Of a stretch of DNA of 64,000 bases, positions 1 through 13,633 are shown piece after piece. Position 1 is the first letter of the stretch. Each line of letters begins with the position of its first letter. Under the pieces are notes generated by a model. It was given only the letters and a program-made list of their open reading frames with translations. It was not told where the DNA came from and did not search any database. Source of the DNA: Megalopta genalis (Eukaryota; Arthropoda; Insecta; Hymenoptera; Halictidae); assembly GCF_051020955.1 (NCBI RefSeq), contig NW_027476395.1, positions 186,001 through 250,000 of the forward strand, written 5' to 3'. The translations under genes were made by a program, and so were the position numbers.

Positions 1-1080
1 TTCAAACCAATGCGATGTAGAAGGTTTAGCTTGAAATCAATGCGATGTGGAAGGATTAGCTTCAAATCCATGCGATAAAAATGATTTAGCTTCAAACACT
101 TGGGATGTAAGTGATATAGCTTTAAATGCAAACGAATCAAACGAGTTAGCTTCAGATCCATGCGAGACACATGATTTAGCTGCAAATCAATGCGATGAAG
201 ACGGTTTAGCTGCAAATCCATGCGAAACAAAAGATATAGCTTCAATCACTTGGGATATAAGTGATACAGCTTCAAATGCGGACGAATCAAACGAGTTAGC
301 TTGAAATCCATGCGATACATTTCATTTAGCTTCAAATCGATACGAAGTATAAGGCTTAGCTTCAAATCCATGCGAAACAAATGATTCAGCTTCAAACACT
401 TGCGATATAAGTGATATTTCTTCAAATGCAGACGAAACAAACGAGTTAGCTTCAAATCCAAGCAAATCACATGATTTAGCTTCGAATCAATGCGATGCAG
501 AAGGTTTAGCTTCAAATCCAAGCGAAACACATGATCTAACTTCAAATCTATACGAAGTAGAAGGCTTAGCTTCAAATTCATGCGAAACAAACGATTTAGA
601 TTCAGATACTTGCGATATAAGTGATATAGCTTCAAATGCAGGGGAAACAAACGAGTTAGCATCAAATCCATGCGAAACTAATGACTTAGCTTCAATTACT
701 TGGGATATAAGTGATATAGCTTCAAATGCAGACGAATCAAACGAGATAGTTCAAATCCAAGCAAATCACATGATTTAGCTTCAAATCAATGCGTTGTAGA
801 AGGTTTAGCTTCAAATCCATGCGAAACAGATGATTTAGCTACAAACAGTTGGAATATAAGTGATATAGCTTCAAATGCAGACGAATCAAACGAGTTATCT
901 TCAAAATCCATGCGATACATGTCATTTAACTTCAAATCTATACGAAGTAGAAGGCTTAGCTTCAAATTCATGCGAAACAAATGATTTAGATTCAGATACT
1001 TGCGATATAAGTGATATAGCTTCAAATGCAGGGGAAACAAACGAGTTAGCATCAAATCCATGCAAAACACATGATTTAGC
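1..1080 (+). repeat. Segmental duplication, copy 1 (partner 3690-4769)
   Basis: This segment matches 3690-4769 at a constant offset of 3689 bp, and I saw no difference on reading the two side by side. Even private quirks are shared, such as a missing base at the m3-m4 junction near 750 and 4439. Identity stops near 1080, where this copy continues into AATGCCTGTGCAG and the partner into AATGCGATGCAG. The left edge is cut by the window, so the true unit may be longer. Confidence 0.9.
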
Positions 1081-2559
1081 TGCAAATCAATGCCTGTGCA
1101 GAAGGTTTAGCTTCAAATCCATGCGAAACAAATGATTTAGCTTCAAATAATTGAGATATAAGTGATATAGCTTCAAGTGCAGCCGAAGCAAACGAGTTAG
1201 CTTCAAATCCAAGCGAATCACATGATTTAGCTGCAAATCAATGCGATGTAGAAGGTTTAGCTTCAAATCCATGCGAAACAAATGATTTAGCTGCAAATCA
1301 ATGCGATGTAGAAGGATTATCATCATATCCACGCCACACAAATGATTTAGCATCAGATACATGCGATATAAGTGATATAGCTTCAAATGCAGGAGACAAA
1401 CGAGTTAGCTTCAAATCCATGCAAAACACATGATTAAGATTTAAATCAATGCGATGTAGAAGGTTTAGCTTCAAATCCATGCGACACAAATGATTTAGAT
1501 TCAGATACTTGCGATATAAGTGATATAGCTTAAAATGCTGGGGAAACAAACGAGTTAGCATCAAATCCAAGAGAATCACACGATTTAGCTCCAAATAAAT
1601 GCGATTTAGAAGTTTTAGCTTCAAATCCATGCGTAACAAATGATTTAGATTCAGATACTTGCGATATAAGTGATATAGCATAAAATGCGGGCGAAACGAA
1701 CGAGTTAGCTTCAAATCCATGCGATACATGTCATTTAACTTCAAATCTATACGAAGTAGAAGGCTTAGCTTCAAATTCATGCGAAACAAATGATTTAGAT
1801 TCAGATACTTGCGATATAAGTGATATAGCTTCAAATGCAGGGGAAAATAACGAGTTAGCATCAAATCCATGCAAAACACATGATTAAGCTTCAAATCAAT
1901 GCGATGCAGGAGGTTTAGTTTCAAATCCAAGCGAAACACATGATTTAGCTTGAAATCAATGCGATGTAGAAGGATTAGCTTCAAATCCATGCGAAACAAA
2001 TGATTTAGCATCAAACACTTGAGATATAAGTGATTTGGCTTCAAATGCAGCCGAAACAAACGAGTTAGCTTCAAATCCAAGCGAATCACATGATTTAGCT
2101 TCAAATCAATGCGATGTAGAAGGTGTAGCTACAAATCCATGCGAAACAAGCGATTTAGCTTCAAACAATTGGGATATAAGTGATATAGCTTCAAATGCTG
2201 ACGAATCAAACGAGTTAGCTTCAAAATCCATGCGATACATATCATTTAACTTCAAATCAATGCGATGCAGAAGGTTTAGCTTCAAATCCAAGCGAAACAC
2301 ATGATTTAGCTTGAAATCAATGCGATGTAGAAGGCTTAGCTTCAAATCCATGCGAAACAAATGATTTAGATTCAGATACTTGCGATATAAGTGATATAGC
2401 TTCAAATGCAGGGGAACCAAACGAGTTAGCATCAAATCCATGCAAAACACATGATGTAGCTTCAAATCAATGCGATGCAGAAGGTTTAGCTTCAAATCCA
2501 AGCGAAACACATAATTTAGCTTCAGATACTTGCGATATATGTGATATAGCTACAAATGC

Positions 2560-3110
2560 AGGCGAAACAAACGAGTTAGCATCAAATCCATGCGAAACAC
2601 ATGATTTAGCTTGAAATTCATGCGAAACACATGGTTTAGCTACATATTCTAACGAAACAAATGGCTTACCTTTTGATACTTGTGATAAACATGATCTAGT
2701 TTCAAATTCAGGCGAAACTAACGAGTTAGCTTCAAATCCATGCGAAACACATGATTTAGCTTCAATTCAATGCGAAGTTGAAGGCTTAGCTTCAAAGCCA
2801 TCCGAAACAAATGATTTATGATCAGATACTTACGATATAAGTGATATAGCTTCAAATGCTGGAGAAACCAACGAGTTTGATCCAAATCTATGCGAAACAA
2901 CTGATTTAGCTTCAAATCAATGCGAAGTAGAAGGCTTAGCTTCAAATCCATGCGAAACAAATGATTTAGCATCAGATACTTGCGATATATGTGATATAGC
3001 TTCATATGCAGCCGAAACAACCGGGAGGGCTTCAAATCCATGCGAGGCACATCATTTAGCTTCAAATCAATGCGAAGTGAAAGGCTTAGCTAGAAATCCA
3101 TGCGGAACAA
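2560..3110 (+). repeat. Segment shared with 25318-25868
   Basis: This stretch of about 550 bp matches 25318-25868 at an offset of 22758 bp with scattered substitutions. Both begin in the TATTCTAACG cassette region and include unusual monomers such as AAATCTATGCGAAACAACTG and the GAGGCACATCATTTAGC variant. Part of the right-hand copy is duplicated again 450 bp downstream (about 25490-25740 with 25940-26190), exactly three HOR lengths. Confidence 0.75.
2639..2735 (+). repeat. Dispersed cassette marked by TATTCTAACG (first of eight)
   Basis: This three-monomer cassette departs from the HOR consensus, with TACATATTCTAACG, then GGCTTACCTTTTGATAC, then GATAAACATGATCTAG. The TATTCT motif starts at 2645, 6761, 24442, 25403, 41538, 48534, 55109 and 60616. 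Six to eight private bases travel together, so all copies descend from one ancestor moved within the array. Copies at 6761, 24442, 25403 and 41538 have extra substitutions. It looks like diverged monomers, not a foreign insertion. Confidence 0.8.
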
Positions 3111-3689
3111 ATGATTTAGCTTCAGATACTTGCGATATAAGTAATATAGCTTCAAATGCAGACTAAACAAACGACTTAGCTACAAATCCATGCGAAACAA
3201 ATGATTTAGGTTCAGATACTTGCGATATAAGTGATATAGCTTCATATGCAGGGGAAAAAACGAGTTAGCATCAAATCCATACAAAACACATGATTTAGCT
3301 TCAAATCAATGCGATGGAGAAGGTTTAGTTTCAAATTCAAGCGAAACACATGATTTAGCTTCAAATCCATGCGAAATAAATGATTTAGCAACAGATACTT
3401 GCGATATAATTGATATAGCTTCAAATGCAGGGGAAACAGGCGAGTTAGCATCAAATCCATGCAAAACACATGATTTAGCGTCAAATCAAAGCGATGCAGA
3501 AGGTTTAGCTTCAAATCCAAGCGAAACACATGATTTAGCTTCAAATCAATGCCATGTAGAAGGTTTAGCTTCAAATCCATGGGAAACAAATGATTTAGCT
3601 TCAAACCCTTGGGATATAAGTGATATAGCTTCAATTGCAGGGGAAACAAACGAGCTACATCCAACTCCATGCGAAACACATGACTGAGC

Positions 3690-4769
3690 TTCAAACCAAT
3701 GCGATGTAGAAGGTTTAGCTTGAAATCAATGCGATGTGGAAGGATTAGCTTCAAATCCATGCGATAAAAATGATTTAGCTTCAAACACTTGGGATGTAAG
3801 TGATATAGCTTTAAATGCAAACGAATCAAACGAGTTAGCTTCAGATCCATGCGAGACACATGATTTAGCTGCAAATCAATGCGATGAAGACGGTTTAGCT
3901 GCAAATCCATGCGAAACAAAAGATATAGCTTCAATCACTTGGGATATAAGTGATACAGCTTCAAATGCGGACGAATCAAACGAGTTAGCTTGAAATCCAT
4001 GCGATACATTTCATTTAGCTTCAAATCGATACGAAGTATAAGGCTTAGCTTCAAATCCATGCGAAACAAATGATTCAGCTTCAAACACTTGCGATATAAG
4101 TGATATTTCTTCAAATGCAGACGAAACAAACGAGTTAGCTTCAAATCCAAGCAAATCACATGATTTAGCTTCGAATCAATGCGATGCAGAAGGTTTAGCT
4201 TCAAATCCAAGCGAAACACATGATCTAACTTCAAATCTATACGAAGTAGAAGGCTTAGCTTCAAATTCATGCGAAACAAACGATTTAGATTCAGATACTT
4301 GCGATATAAGTGATATAGCTTCAAATGCAGGGGAAACAAACGAGTTAGCATCAAATCCATGCGAAACTAATGACTTAGCTTCAATTACTTGGGATATAAG
4401 TGATATAGCTTCAAATGCAGACGAATCAAACGAGATAGTTCAAATCCAAGCAAATCACATGATTTAGCTTCAAATCAATGCGTTGTAGAAGGTTTAGCTT
4501 CAAATCCATGCGAAACAGATGATTTAGCTACAAACAGTTGGAATATAAGTGATATAGCTTCAAATGCAGACGAATCAAACGAGTTATCTTCAAAATCCAT
4601 GCGATACATGTCATTTAACTTCAAATCTATACGAAGTAGAAGGCTTAGCTTCAAATTCATGCGAAACAAATGATTTAGATTCAGATACTTGCGATATAAG
4701 TGATATAGCTTCAAATGCAGGGGAAACAAACGAGTTAGCATCAAATCCATGCAAAACACATGATTTAGC
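3690..4769 (+). repeat. Segmental duplication, copy 2 (partner 1-1080)
   Basis: This is the second copy of the segment at the left edge of the window, offset 3689 bp. It is preceded by the recurrent motif CGAGCTACATCCAACTCC (about 3651), which also occurs near 42543, 44433, 46690, 48280, 49450, 50980, 52033 and 53450. The downstream edge near 4769 falls inside an m5 monomer, as expected for exchange between misaligned repeats. Confidence 0.9.
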
Positions 4770-7700
4770 TTCAAATCAATGCGATGCAGAAGGTTTAGCT
4801 TCAAATCCAAGCGAAACACATGATTTAGCATGAAATCAATGCGATGTAGAAGGCTTAGCTTCAAATCCATGCGAAACAAATGATTTAGATTCAGATACTT
4901 GAGTTATAAGTTATATAGCTTCAAATGCAGGCGAAACTAACGGGTTAGCTTCAGCTCCATGCGACACACATGATTTAGCTGCAAATCCATGCTATGTAGA
5001 TGATTTAGATTAAAATCCGTGCGAAATAAATGATTTAGCAACAGATACTTGCGATATAACTGATATATCTTCAAATGCAGGGGAAACAAACGAGTTAGCT
5101 TCAAATCCATGCTAAAGAAATGATTTAGCTGCAAATCAATTGAGATATAAGTGATATAGCTTCAAATGCAGCCGAAACAAACGAGTTAGCATCAAAAACC
5201 ATGCGATACATATCATTTAACTTCAAATCTATACGAAGTAGAAGGCTTAGCTTCAAATCCATGCGAAAGCAATGATTTAGCTTCAGATACTTGCGATATA
5301 AGTGATATAGCTTCAAATGCAGACGAAACAAACGAGTTAGCTTCATATTCAAGAGAATCACACGATTTAGCTCCAAATAAATGCGATTTAGAAGTTTCAG
5401 CTTCAAATCCATGCGTAACTAATGATTTAGCTTCATATACTTGCGATATAAGTGATATAGCATCAAATGCAGGCGAAACGAACGAGTTAGCTTCAAAACC
5501 ATGCTAAAGAAATGATTTAGCTGCAAATCAATTGAGATATAAGTGATATAGCTTCAAATGCAGCCGAAACAAACGAGTTAGCATCAAAAACCATGCGATA
5601 CATATCATTTAACTTCAAATCTATACGAAGTAGAAGGCTTAGCTTCAAATCCATGCGAAACAAATGATTTAGATTCAGATACTTGCGATATAAGTGATAT
5701 AGCTTCAAATGCCGTCGAAACTAACGAGTTAGCATCAAATCCATGTAAAACACATGATTTAGCTTCAAATCAATGCCTGTGCAGAAGGTTTAGCTTCAAA
5801 TCCATGCGAAACAGATGATTTGGCTTCAAACAATTGAGATATAAGTGATATAGCTTCAAATGCAGCCGAAGCAAACGAGTTGGCTTCAAATCCAAGCGAA
5901 TCACACGATTTAGCTTCAAATCAATGCGATGCAGAAGGTTTAGCTTCAAATCCATGCGAAACAAATGATTTAGCTTCAAACAATTGGGATATAAGTGATA
6001 CAGCTTCGAATGCTGACGAATCAAACGAGTTAGCTTCAAAATCCATGCGATACATATCATTTAACTTCAAATCGATACGAAGTAGAAGGCTTAGCTTCAA
6101 ATCCATGCGAAAAAAAAATAATTTAGATTCAGGTATTTGCGATATAAGTGATATAGCTTCAAATGCCGTCGAAACTAACGAGTTAGCATCAAATCCATGC
6201 AAAACACATGATTTAGCTGCAAATCAATGCCTGTGCAGAAGGTTTAGCTTCAAATCCATGCGAAACAAATGATTTAGCTTCAAACAATTGAGATATAAGT
6301 GATATAGCTTCAAATGCAGCCGAAGCAAACGAGTTAGCTTCAAATCCAAGCGAATCACATGATTTAGCTGCAAATCAATGCGATGTAGAAGGTTTAGCTT
6401 CAAATCCATGCGAAACAAATGATTTAGCTGCAAATCAATGCGATGTAGAAGGATTAGCATCAAATCCACGCCACACAAATGATTTAGCATCAGATACATG
6501 CGATATGAGTGATATAGCTTCAAATGCAGGAGACAAACGAGTTAGCTTCAAATCCATGCAAAACACATGATTAAGCTTTAAATCAATGCGATGTAGAAGG
6601 TTTAGCTTCAAATCCATGCGACACAAATGATTTAGCTTCAGATACTTGCGATATAAGTGATATAGCTTCAAATGCAGGCGAAACAAACGAGATAGCATTA
6701 AATCCATGCGAAACACATGATTTAGCTTGAAATTCATGCGAAACACATGGTTTAGCTACATATTCTAACGAAACAAATGGCTTACTATTTGATACTTGTG
6801 GTAAACATGATCTAGTTTCAAATTCAGGCGAAACTAACGAGTTAGCTTCAAATCCATGCGAAATACATGATTTAGCTTCAATTCAATGCGAAGTTGAAGG
6901 CTTAGATTCAAAGCCATCCGAAACAAATAATTTAGGATCAGATACTTGCGATATAATTGATATAGCTTCAAATGCAGGCGAAACTAACGAGTTAGCATCA
7001 AATCCATGCAAAACACATGATTTAGCTTCAAAACAATGCCTGTGCAGAAGGTTTTGCTTCAAATCCATGCGAAACAAATGATTTAGCTTCAAACAATTGA
7101 GATATAAGTGATATAGCTTCAAATGCAGCCGAAGCAAACGAGTTGGCTTCAAATGCATGCGAATCACATGATTTAACTTCAAATCAATGCGATGCAGAAG
7201 GTTTAGCTTCAAATCCATGCGAAACAAATGATTTAGCTTCAAATAATTGGGATATAAGTGATATAGCTTCAAATGCTGACGAATCAAACGAGTTAGCTTC
7301 AAAATCCATGCGATACATATCATTTAACTTCAAATCGATACGAAGTAGAAGGCTTAGCTTCAAATCCACGCGAAAAAAAAATAATTTAGATTCAGATATT
7401 TGCGATATAAGTGATATAGCTTCAAATGCCGTCGAAACTAACGAGTTAGCATCAGATCCATGCAAAACACATGATTTAGCAGCAAATCAATGACTGTGCA
7501 GAAGGTTTAGCTTCAAATCCATGCGAAACAAATGATTTGGCTTCAAACACTTGGGATATAAGTCATATAGCTTTAAATGCAGACGAATCAAACGAGTTGG
7601 CATCAAAATCCAAGCGATACACATGACTTACATTTAAATCAATGCGAAGTAGAAGGTTTAGCTTCAAATCTAAGCGAAACACATGATTTAGCGCAGGAAC

Positions 7701-8650
7701 TTGCGACATAAGTGATACAGCTTTAAATGCAGACGAATCAAACGAGTTTGCTTCAAAATCCATGCGATAACCATGATTTAGATTCAAATCAATGCGAGGT
7801 AGAAGGCTTATCTTGAAATCCATGAGAAACAAATCATTTAGGTTCAGATACTTGCGATATAAGTGACATAGCTTCAAATGCAGACGAGTTAGATTCAAAT
7901 CCAAGAGAAGCACATGATTTAGCTTCTAATCAATGCGATGTAGAAGGTTTAGCTTCAAATTCATGCGAAACAAATGATTTAGTATCCAATAGATGCGATA
8001 TAAGTGATATAGCTTCAAATGCAGGAGAAACAATCGAGATAACTTCAAGTCCATGCGAAACACATGAATTAGCTGCAAATCAATGCGATGTAGAAGGTTT
8101 AGCTTCAAGTCCATGCGAAACAAATGATTTAGCTACAAGCACTTGCGAAATAAGTGATATAGCTTCAAATGCAGGAGAAACAAATCAGTTAGTTCCAAAT
8201 ACATGCGAAACACTTTATTTAGCTGCCTATCAATGCGATGTAGATGGTGTAGCTTCACATCCATGCGAAACAAATGATTCAGCATCATATAGTTGCGATA
8301 TAAATGACATAGCTTCAAATGCAGACGAATCAAACGAGTTAGAATCAAAATCCAAGCGATACACACGACTTAGCTTTAAATCAATGCGAAGAAGAAGATT
8401 TAGCTTCAAATCGATGCGATACAAAGATATAGCTTCAGATACTTGCGATATAAGTGATATAGCTTCCAATGCAGACGAAACAATCGAGTTAGCATCAAAT
8501 ACAAGCGACACACATGATTTAGCTTCAAATCAATGCGATGTGGAAGGTTTAGCTTCAAATCCATGCGAAACACATGATTTAGCTGCAAATCAATGCGATG
8601 TAGAAGGTTTAGCTTCAAGTCCATGCGAAACAAATGATTTAGCTACAAGC

Positions 8651-11600
8651 ACTTGCGGTAGAAGTGATATAGCTTCAAATGCAGGAGAAACAAATCAGTT
8701 AGCTGCAAATACGTGCGAAACACTTCATTTAGCTGCAAATCAATGCGATGTAGAAGGTTTAGCTTCAAATACATGCGAAACAAATGATTTAGCTTCAGAT
8801 AGTTGCGATATAAGTGATATAGCATCAAATGCAGACGAATCAAACGAGCTAGCATCAAAATCCAAGCGATACACATGACTTAGCTTTAAATCAATACGAA
8901 GTAGAAGGTTTAGCTTCGAATCCTTGCGACACAAAGATATAGCTTCAGATACTTGCGATATAAGTGATATAGCTTCCAGTGCAGACGAAACAAACGAGCT
9001 AGCTTCAACACAATAATAAACACATGATTTAGCTTCAAATCAATGCGATGTAGAAGGATTAGCTTCAAATCCATGCGAAGGAAATGATTGAGCTTCAAAC
9101 ACTTGCGATATAGGTGACATAGCTTCAAATGCAGACGAAACAAACGAGTTAGTTTCCAATCCAAGCGAAACACATGATTTAGCTTCAAACCAGTGCGATG
9201 TAGAAGGTTTGGCTTCAAATCCAAGCGAAACAAATGATTTAGCTTCAAATCAATGCGATGTAGAAGGTTTAGCTTCAAATCCATGCGATGTAGTAGGTTA
9301 GCTTCAAATCCATGCGAAACAAAGGGATTTAGCTTCAAACACTTCGGATATAAGTGATATTGCTTCAAATGCAGACGAATCAAACGAGTTAGCATCAAAA
9401 TCCATGCGATACATATCATTTAGCTACAAATCGATACGAAGTAGATGGCTTAGCTACAAATCCATGCGAAACACATGATTTAGCTACAAATTAATGCGAT
9501 GAAGAAGGTTTAGCATCAAATCATGCGAAACAAACGGTTTAGCTTCAGATACATGCGATATAAGTGATATAGCTTCGACTGTAGGTGAAACAGACTAGTT
9601 AGCCTCAAAATCCATGCCATACACATGATTTAGCCTTAAATCAAAGCGAAGTAGAAGGCTTAGCTTCAAATCCATGCTAAACAAATGATTTAGGTTCAGA
9701 TAATTGCGATATAAGTGATATAGCTTCAAGTGCAGGGGAAACAAACGAGTTAGAATCAAATTCATGCAAAAAACAAGATTTAGCTTCAAATCGATACGAA
9801 GTAGAAGGCTTAGCTTCAAATCCATGCGAAACACATGATTTATCTTCAAATCAATGCGGAGTAGAAGACTAAGTTTCAAAACCATGCGAAACGTATAGGT
9901 TAGAATCAAATACTTGTTTTATACATGATTTAGCTCCAACTGCATGTGAAACAAACGTGTTAGCTTCAAATTCATGCGAAACACATGAGTCAGCTTCAAA
10001 TCAATGCCAAGTAGAAAGCTTAACTTCGAATCCATGGGAAACAAATGATTTAGCTACAAATACTTGTGATATACATGATTTAGCTTCAACTGCATGCGAA
10101 ACAAACGAGATAGCTTCAAATCCATGCGAAACACATGATTTAGCTTCAAATTCATTCGAAGCACGTTGTTTAGCTTAATAATCATGCGAAACAAGTGATC
10201 CAGCTTCAAATACTTGTGATATGCACAATTTAGCTTCAACTGTTCCTGAAACAAACGTGTTAGCTTCAAATGCAAGCGATAAACATGATTCAGCTTCAAA
10301 TCAATGCGAAGTAGAAGGCTTAGCTTCAAATCCATGCAAAAAAAAACATGATTTAGCTTCAAACTCATTCGAAGCACATGGTTTAGATTAATATTCATGC
10401 GAAACAAATGGTTCAGCTTCAAATACTTGTGATATACATGATTTAGCTTCAAATGCATGCGAAACAAGCGACTTTGTTTTAAATCCATGCGAAAGCCATG
10501 ATTTAGCTTCAAATCAATGCGAAGTAGAAGTCTTATCTTCGAATCCATCCGAAACAAATAGTTTAGACTTAAATACTTGTGATATACATGATTTAGCTTC
10601 AAATGCAGGCGAAACAAACGAGTAAGCTTCAAATCCATGCGAAACACGTGATTTAGCTTCAACTTCATTCGAAAAACATGGTTTAGCTTAATATTCATGC
10701 GAAACAAATGGCCCAGCTTCAAATACTTGTGATATGCACGATTTAGCTTCAACTGTTCCTGAAACAAACGTGTTAGCTTCAAATTCAAGCGATAAACATG
10801 ATTCAGCTTCAAATCAATGCCAAGTAGAAGGCTTAGCTTCAAATCCATGCGATCAAATGCTTTTGTTTCAAATACTTGTGATGTACATAATTTAGCTTCC
10901 ACTGCACGTGAAACAAACGAGTTATCTTCAAATTCATGCGAAACACACGATTTAGCTTCAAATCAATGCGAAGTAGAAGGCTGATTTTCGAATCCATGCC
11001 AAACAGATGGTTTAGCTTCAAATCAATACGAAGTATACGGCACAGCTTCAAATCTATGCGAATCAAATCGTTTAGCTTCAAATACATGAGGTATACATGG
11101 TTCAGCTTCAAATCAATACGAAGTAGAATGATTAGCATCAAATCCATTCGAAACACATGATTTATCTTCCAATCAATGCGAAGTAGAAGGCTAAGTTTCA
11201 AAACCATGCGAAACGTATAGTTTGAAATCAAATACTTGTTTTATACATGATTTAGCTCCAACTGCATGTGAAACAAACGTGTTAGCTTCAAATTCATGCG
11301 AAACACATGAGTCAGCTTCAAATCAATTCCAAGTAGAAAGCTTAACTTCGAATCCATGGGAAACAAATGATTTAGCTACAAATACTTGTGATATACATGA
11401 TTTAGCTTCAACTGCATGCGAAACAAACGAGATAGCTTCAAATCCATGCGAAACACATGTTTTAGCTTCAAATCAATGCGATGTAGAAGGACTAGCTTCA
11501 AATGCATGCGATACACAAGATTTAGCATCAAATCAATGCGATGTGGAAGGTTTAGCTTCAAATCCATGCGAAACAAATGATTAAGAAACAGATACTTGCG

Positions 11601-11939
11601 ATAAAAGTGATACAGCATTAAATGAAGGGGAAGCAAACGAGTTAGCTTCAAATCCATGCAAAACACATGACTAAGCTTCAAAACAATTCTATGTAGAAGG
11701 TTTGGCTTCAACTCCATGCGATACACATGATTTAGCTTCAAATCAATGCAAGGTAGAAGGCTTATCTTGAAATCCATGAGAAACAAATGATTTAGGTTCA
11801 GATACTGGCGATATAAGTGATATATATAGCTTCAAATGCAGACGAAAGAAACGAGTTAGATTCAAATCCAAGCGAAACACATGATTTAGCGTCAAATCAA
11901 TGCGATGTAGAAAGTTTAGCTTCAAGTCCATGCGAAACA
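8651..11939 (+). repeat. 3.29-kb duplicated segment, copy 1 (partner 13818-17106)
   Basis: This matches 13818-17106 at a constant offset of 5167 bp. I found two substitutions over about 3.29 kb: position 11328 is T where 16495 is G, and 11807 is G where 16974 is T. The segment spans class 1, class 2 and class 1 sequence, so class boundaries were copied with it. Together with 12053-13633 it forms the left half of a 5.2-5.8 kb tandem duplication. Confidence 0.93.
9780..11470 (+). repeat. Class 2 HOR patch
   Basis: Diagnostics switch to GATATACATGATTTAGC in m2, ACTGCATGCGAAAC in m3 and GAAGTAGAAGGCTTAGC in m5. The first clear class 2 monomers carry CTTGTTTTATACATG near 9913. Variants with TTCATTCGAAGCAC and a TTTAGCTTAATATTC monomer recur (for example 10150, 10370 and 10660). 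No gene is visible. The edges are transitional. Confidence 0.8.
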
Positions 11940-12085
11940 CATGATTTAGCTTCAAATCAATGCGATGTAGAAGGTGTAGCTTCAAATCCATGCGAAACCA
12001 ATGATCTAGCTTCTGATGCTTGCGATATAAGTGATATAGATTCAAATGCAGACGAAACAAACGAGTTACCTTCAAATCCTTGCGA
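11471..12085 (+). repeat. Class 1 HOR patch
   Basis: Class 1 monomers (AATGCGATGTAGAAGG) resume. One m2 monomer near 11820 carries a 4-bp expansion (GATATATATAGC), shared with 16991. The stretch 11940-12053 equals two separated parts of the second tandem copy, so relative to 17107-17847 this copy lacks about 359 bp and then about 269 bp. Confidence 0.8.
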
Positions 12086-13633
12086 AACACATGATTTAGC
12101 TTCAAATCAATATGAAGTAGAAGGCTTAACTTCGAATCCATGCGAAACAAATGATTTAGCTTCAAATACTTGTGATATACATGATTTAGCTTCAAATGCA
12201 TGCGAAACAAGCGAGTTTGTTGTAAATCCATGCGACACACATGATTTAGCTACCAATCAATGCGAAGTAGAAGTCTTATCTTCGAATCCATGCAAAACAA
12301 ATAGTTTATATTTAAATACTTGTGATATACATGATTTAGCTTCAAATGGAGGCCAAACAAACGAGTTAGCTTCAAATCCATGCGAAACACATGATTTAGC
12401 TTCAAATTCATTCGAAACACATGGTTTAGCTTAATATTAAGGCGAAACAAATGGTCCAGCTGCAAATACTTGTTAAATACATGATTTAGCTTCAACTGCA
12501 CCTGAAACAAACGTGTTAGCTACAAATTCAAGCGAAAAACATGATTTAGCTTCAAATCAATGCGAAGTAGAAGGCTTAGATTCAAATCCATGTGAAACGA
12601 ATGGTTTAACTTCAAATAATTGTTTTATACATGATTTAGCTTCAACTGCATGCGAAAGAAACGAGTTAGCTTCAAATCCATGCGAAACAAATGATTTAGC
12701 TTCAGATACTTGCGTTATAAGTGATACAGCTTCAAATGTAGACGGAACAAACGAGTTAACTTCCAATCCAATCGAAACACCTGATTTAGCTTCAAATCAA
12801 TGCGATGTTGAAGGTTTAGCTTCAAATCCATGCGAAACAAATGATCTAGTCTCAAACGCTTGGGATATGAGTGATATAGCTTCAAATGCAGGGGCAACAA
12901 ACGAGTCAGCTTCAAATCCATACAAAACACATGATTAAGCTTCAAATCAATGCTATGTCGAAGGTTTAGCTTCAAATCCATGCGAAACAATTGATTTAGC
13001 TTCAGATACTAGCGATATAAGTGATGTAGCTGCATATGCAGACGAAACAAACGAGTTAGCTTCATATCCAAGCGAAACACATGATTTAGCTTTAATCAGT
13101 GCGATGTAGAATGTTTAGCTTCAAATTCATACGAAATAAATGGTTTAGTTTCAAACGCTTGGGATATAAGTGATATAGCATCAAATGCAGGGTCAACAAA
13201 CGAGTTAGCTTCAAATCCATACAAAACACATGATTAAGCTTCAAATCAATGCTATGTCGAAGGTTTAGCTACAAATCCGTGCGAAACCAATGATTTAGCT
13301 ACAGATACTAGCGATATAAGTGATATAGCTTCATATGCAGACGAAACAAACGAGTTAGCTTCAAATCCATGTGAAACCCATGATTTATTAGCAAATCAAT
13401 GGGATGTAGAAGGTTTAGCTTCAAATCCATGCGAAACCAATGATTTAGCTTCAAATACTTGGGTTATAAGTGATATAGCTTCAAATACAGACGAATCAAA
13501 CGAGTTAGCTTCAAAATCCATGCGAAACACATGATTTAGCTTCAAATCAACGAGAGATAGAAGGTTAATCTTGAAATCCATGAGAAACAAATGATTTAGG
13601 TTCAGATACTTGCGATATAAGTGATATAGCTTC
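12053..13633 (+). repeat. 1.58-kb duplicated segment, copy 1 (partner 17848-19428)
   Basis: This matches 17848-19428 at an offset of 5795 bp with only a few substitutions, for example near 12994 (TTAGC against TTATC) and near 13271 (TAGCTAC against TAGCTTC). It is the continuation of the tandem unit begun at 8651; the larger offset comes from the two indels between 11939 and 12053. It includes class 2 sequence from about 12086 to 12660, then class 1. Confidence 0.92.
12086..12660 (+). repeat. Class 2 HOR patch
   Basis: Monomers carry GATATACATGATTTAGC and GAAGTAGAAGGC. A TTTAGCTTAATATTAAGG monomer near 12430 is shared with 18225. Class 1 m2 (TGCGTTATAAGTGATAC) returns near 12711. No gene is visible. 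Confidence 0.78.

Larger units (their letters stand above)
1..9780 (+). repeat. Class 1 HOR domain (left)
   Basis: The five-monomer HOR here has the class 1 diagnostics GATATAAGTGATATAGC in m2 and GATGTAGAAGGTTTAGC in m5. Many HORs are imperfect: monomers are dropped, and 31-bp variants (TTCAAAATCCATGCGATAC; AATGCCTGTGCAGAAGG) recur. Internal segmental copies include 1-1080 with 3690-4769, about 1085-1500 with 6222-6637 (offset 5137, diverged), 5109-5270 with 5501-5662 (offset 392), and about 5770-6225 with 7033-7488 (offset 1263). The class 1 to class 2 transition near 9780 is gradual, so its position is approximate. No coding or RNA gene is visible. Confidence 0.85.
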
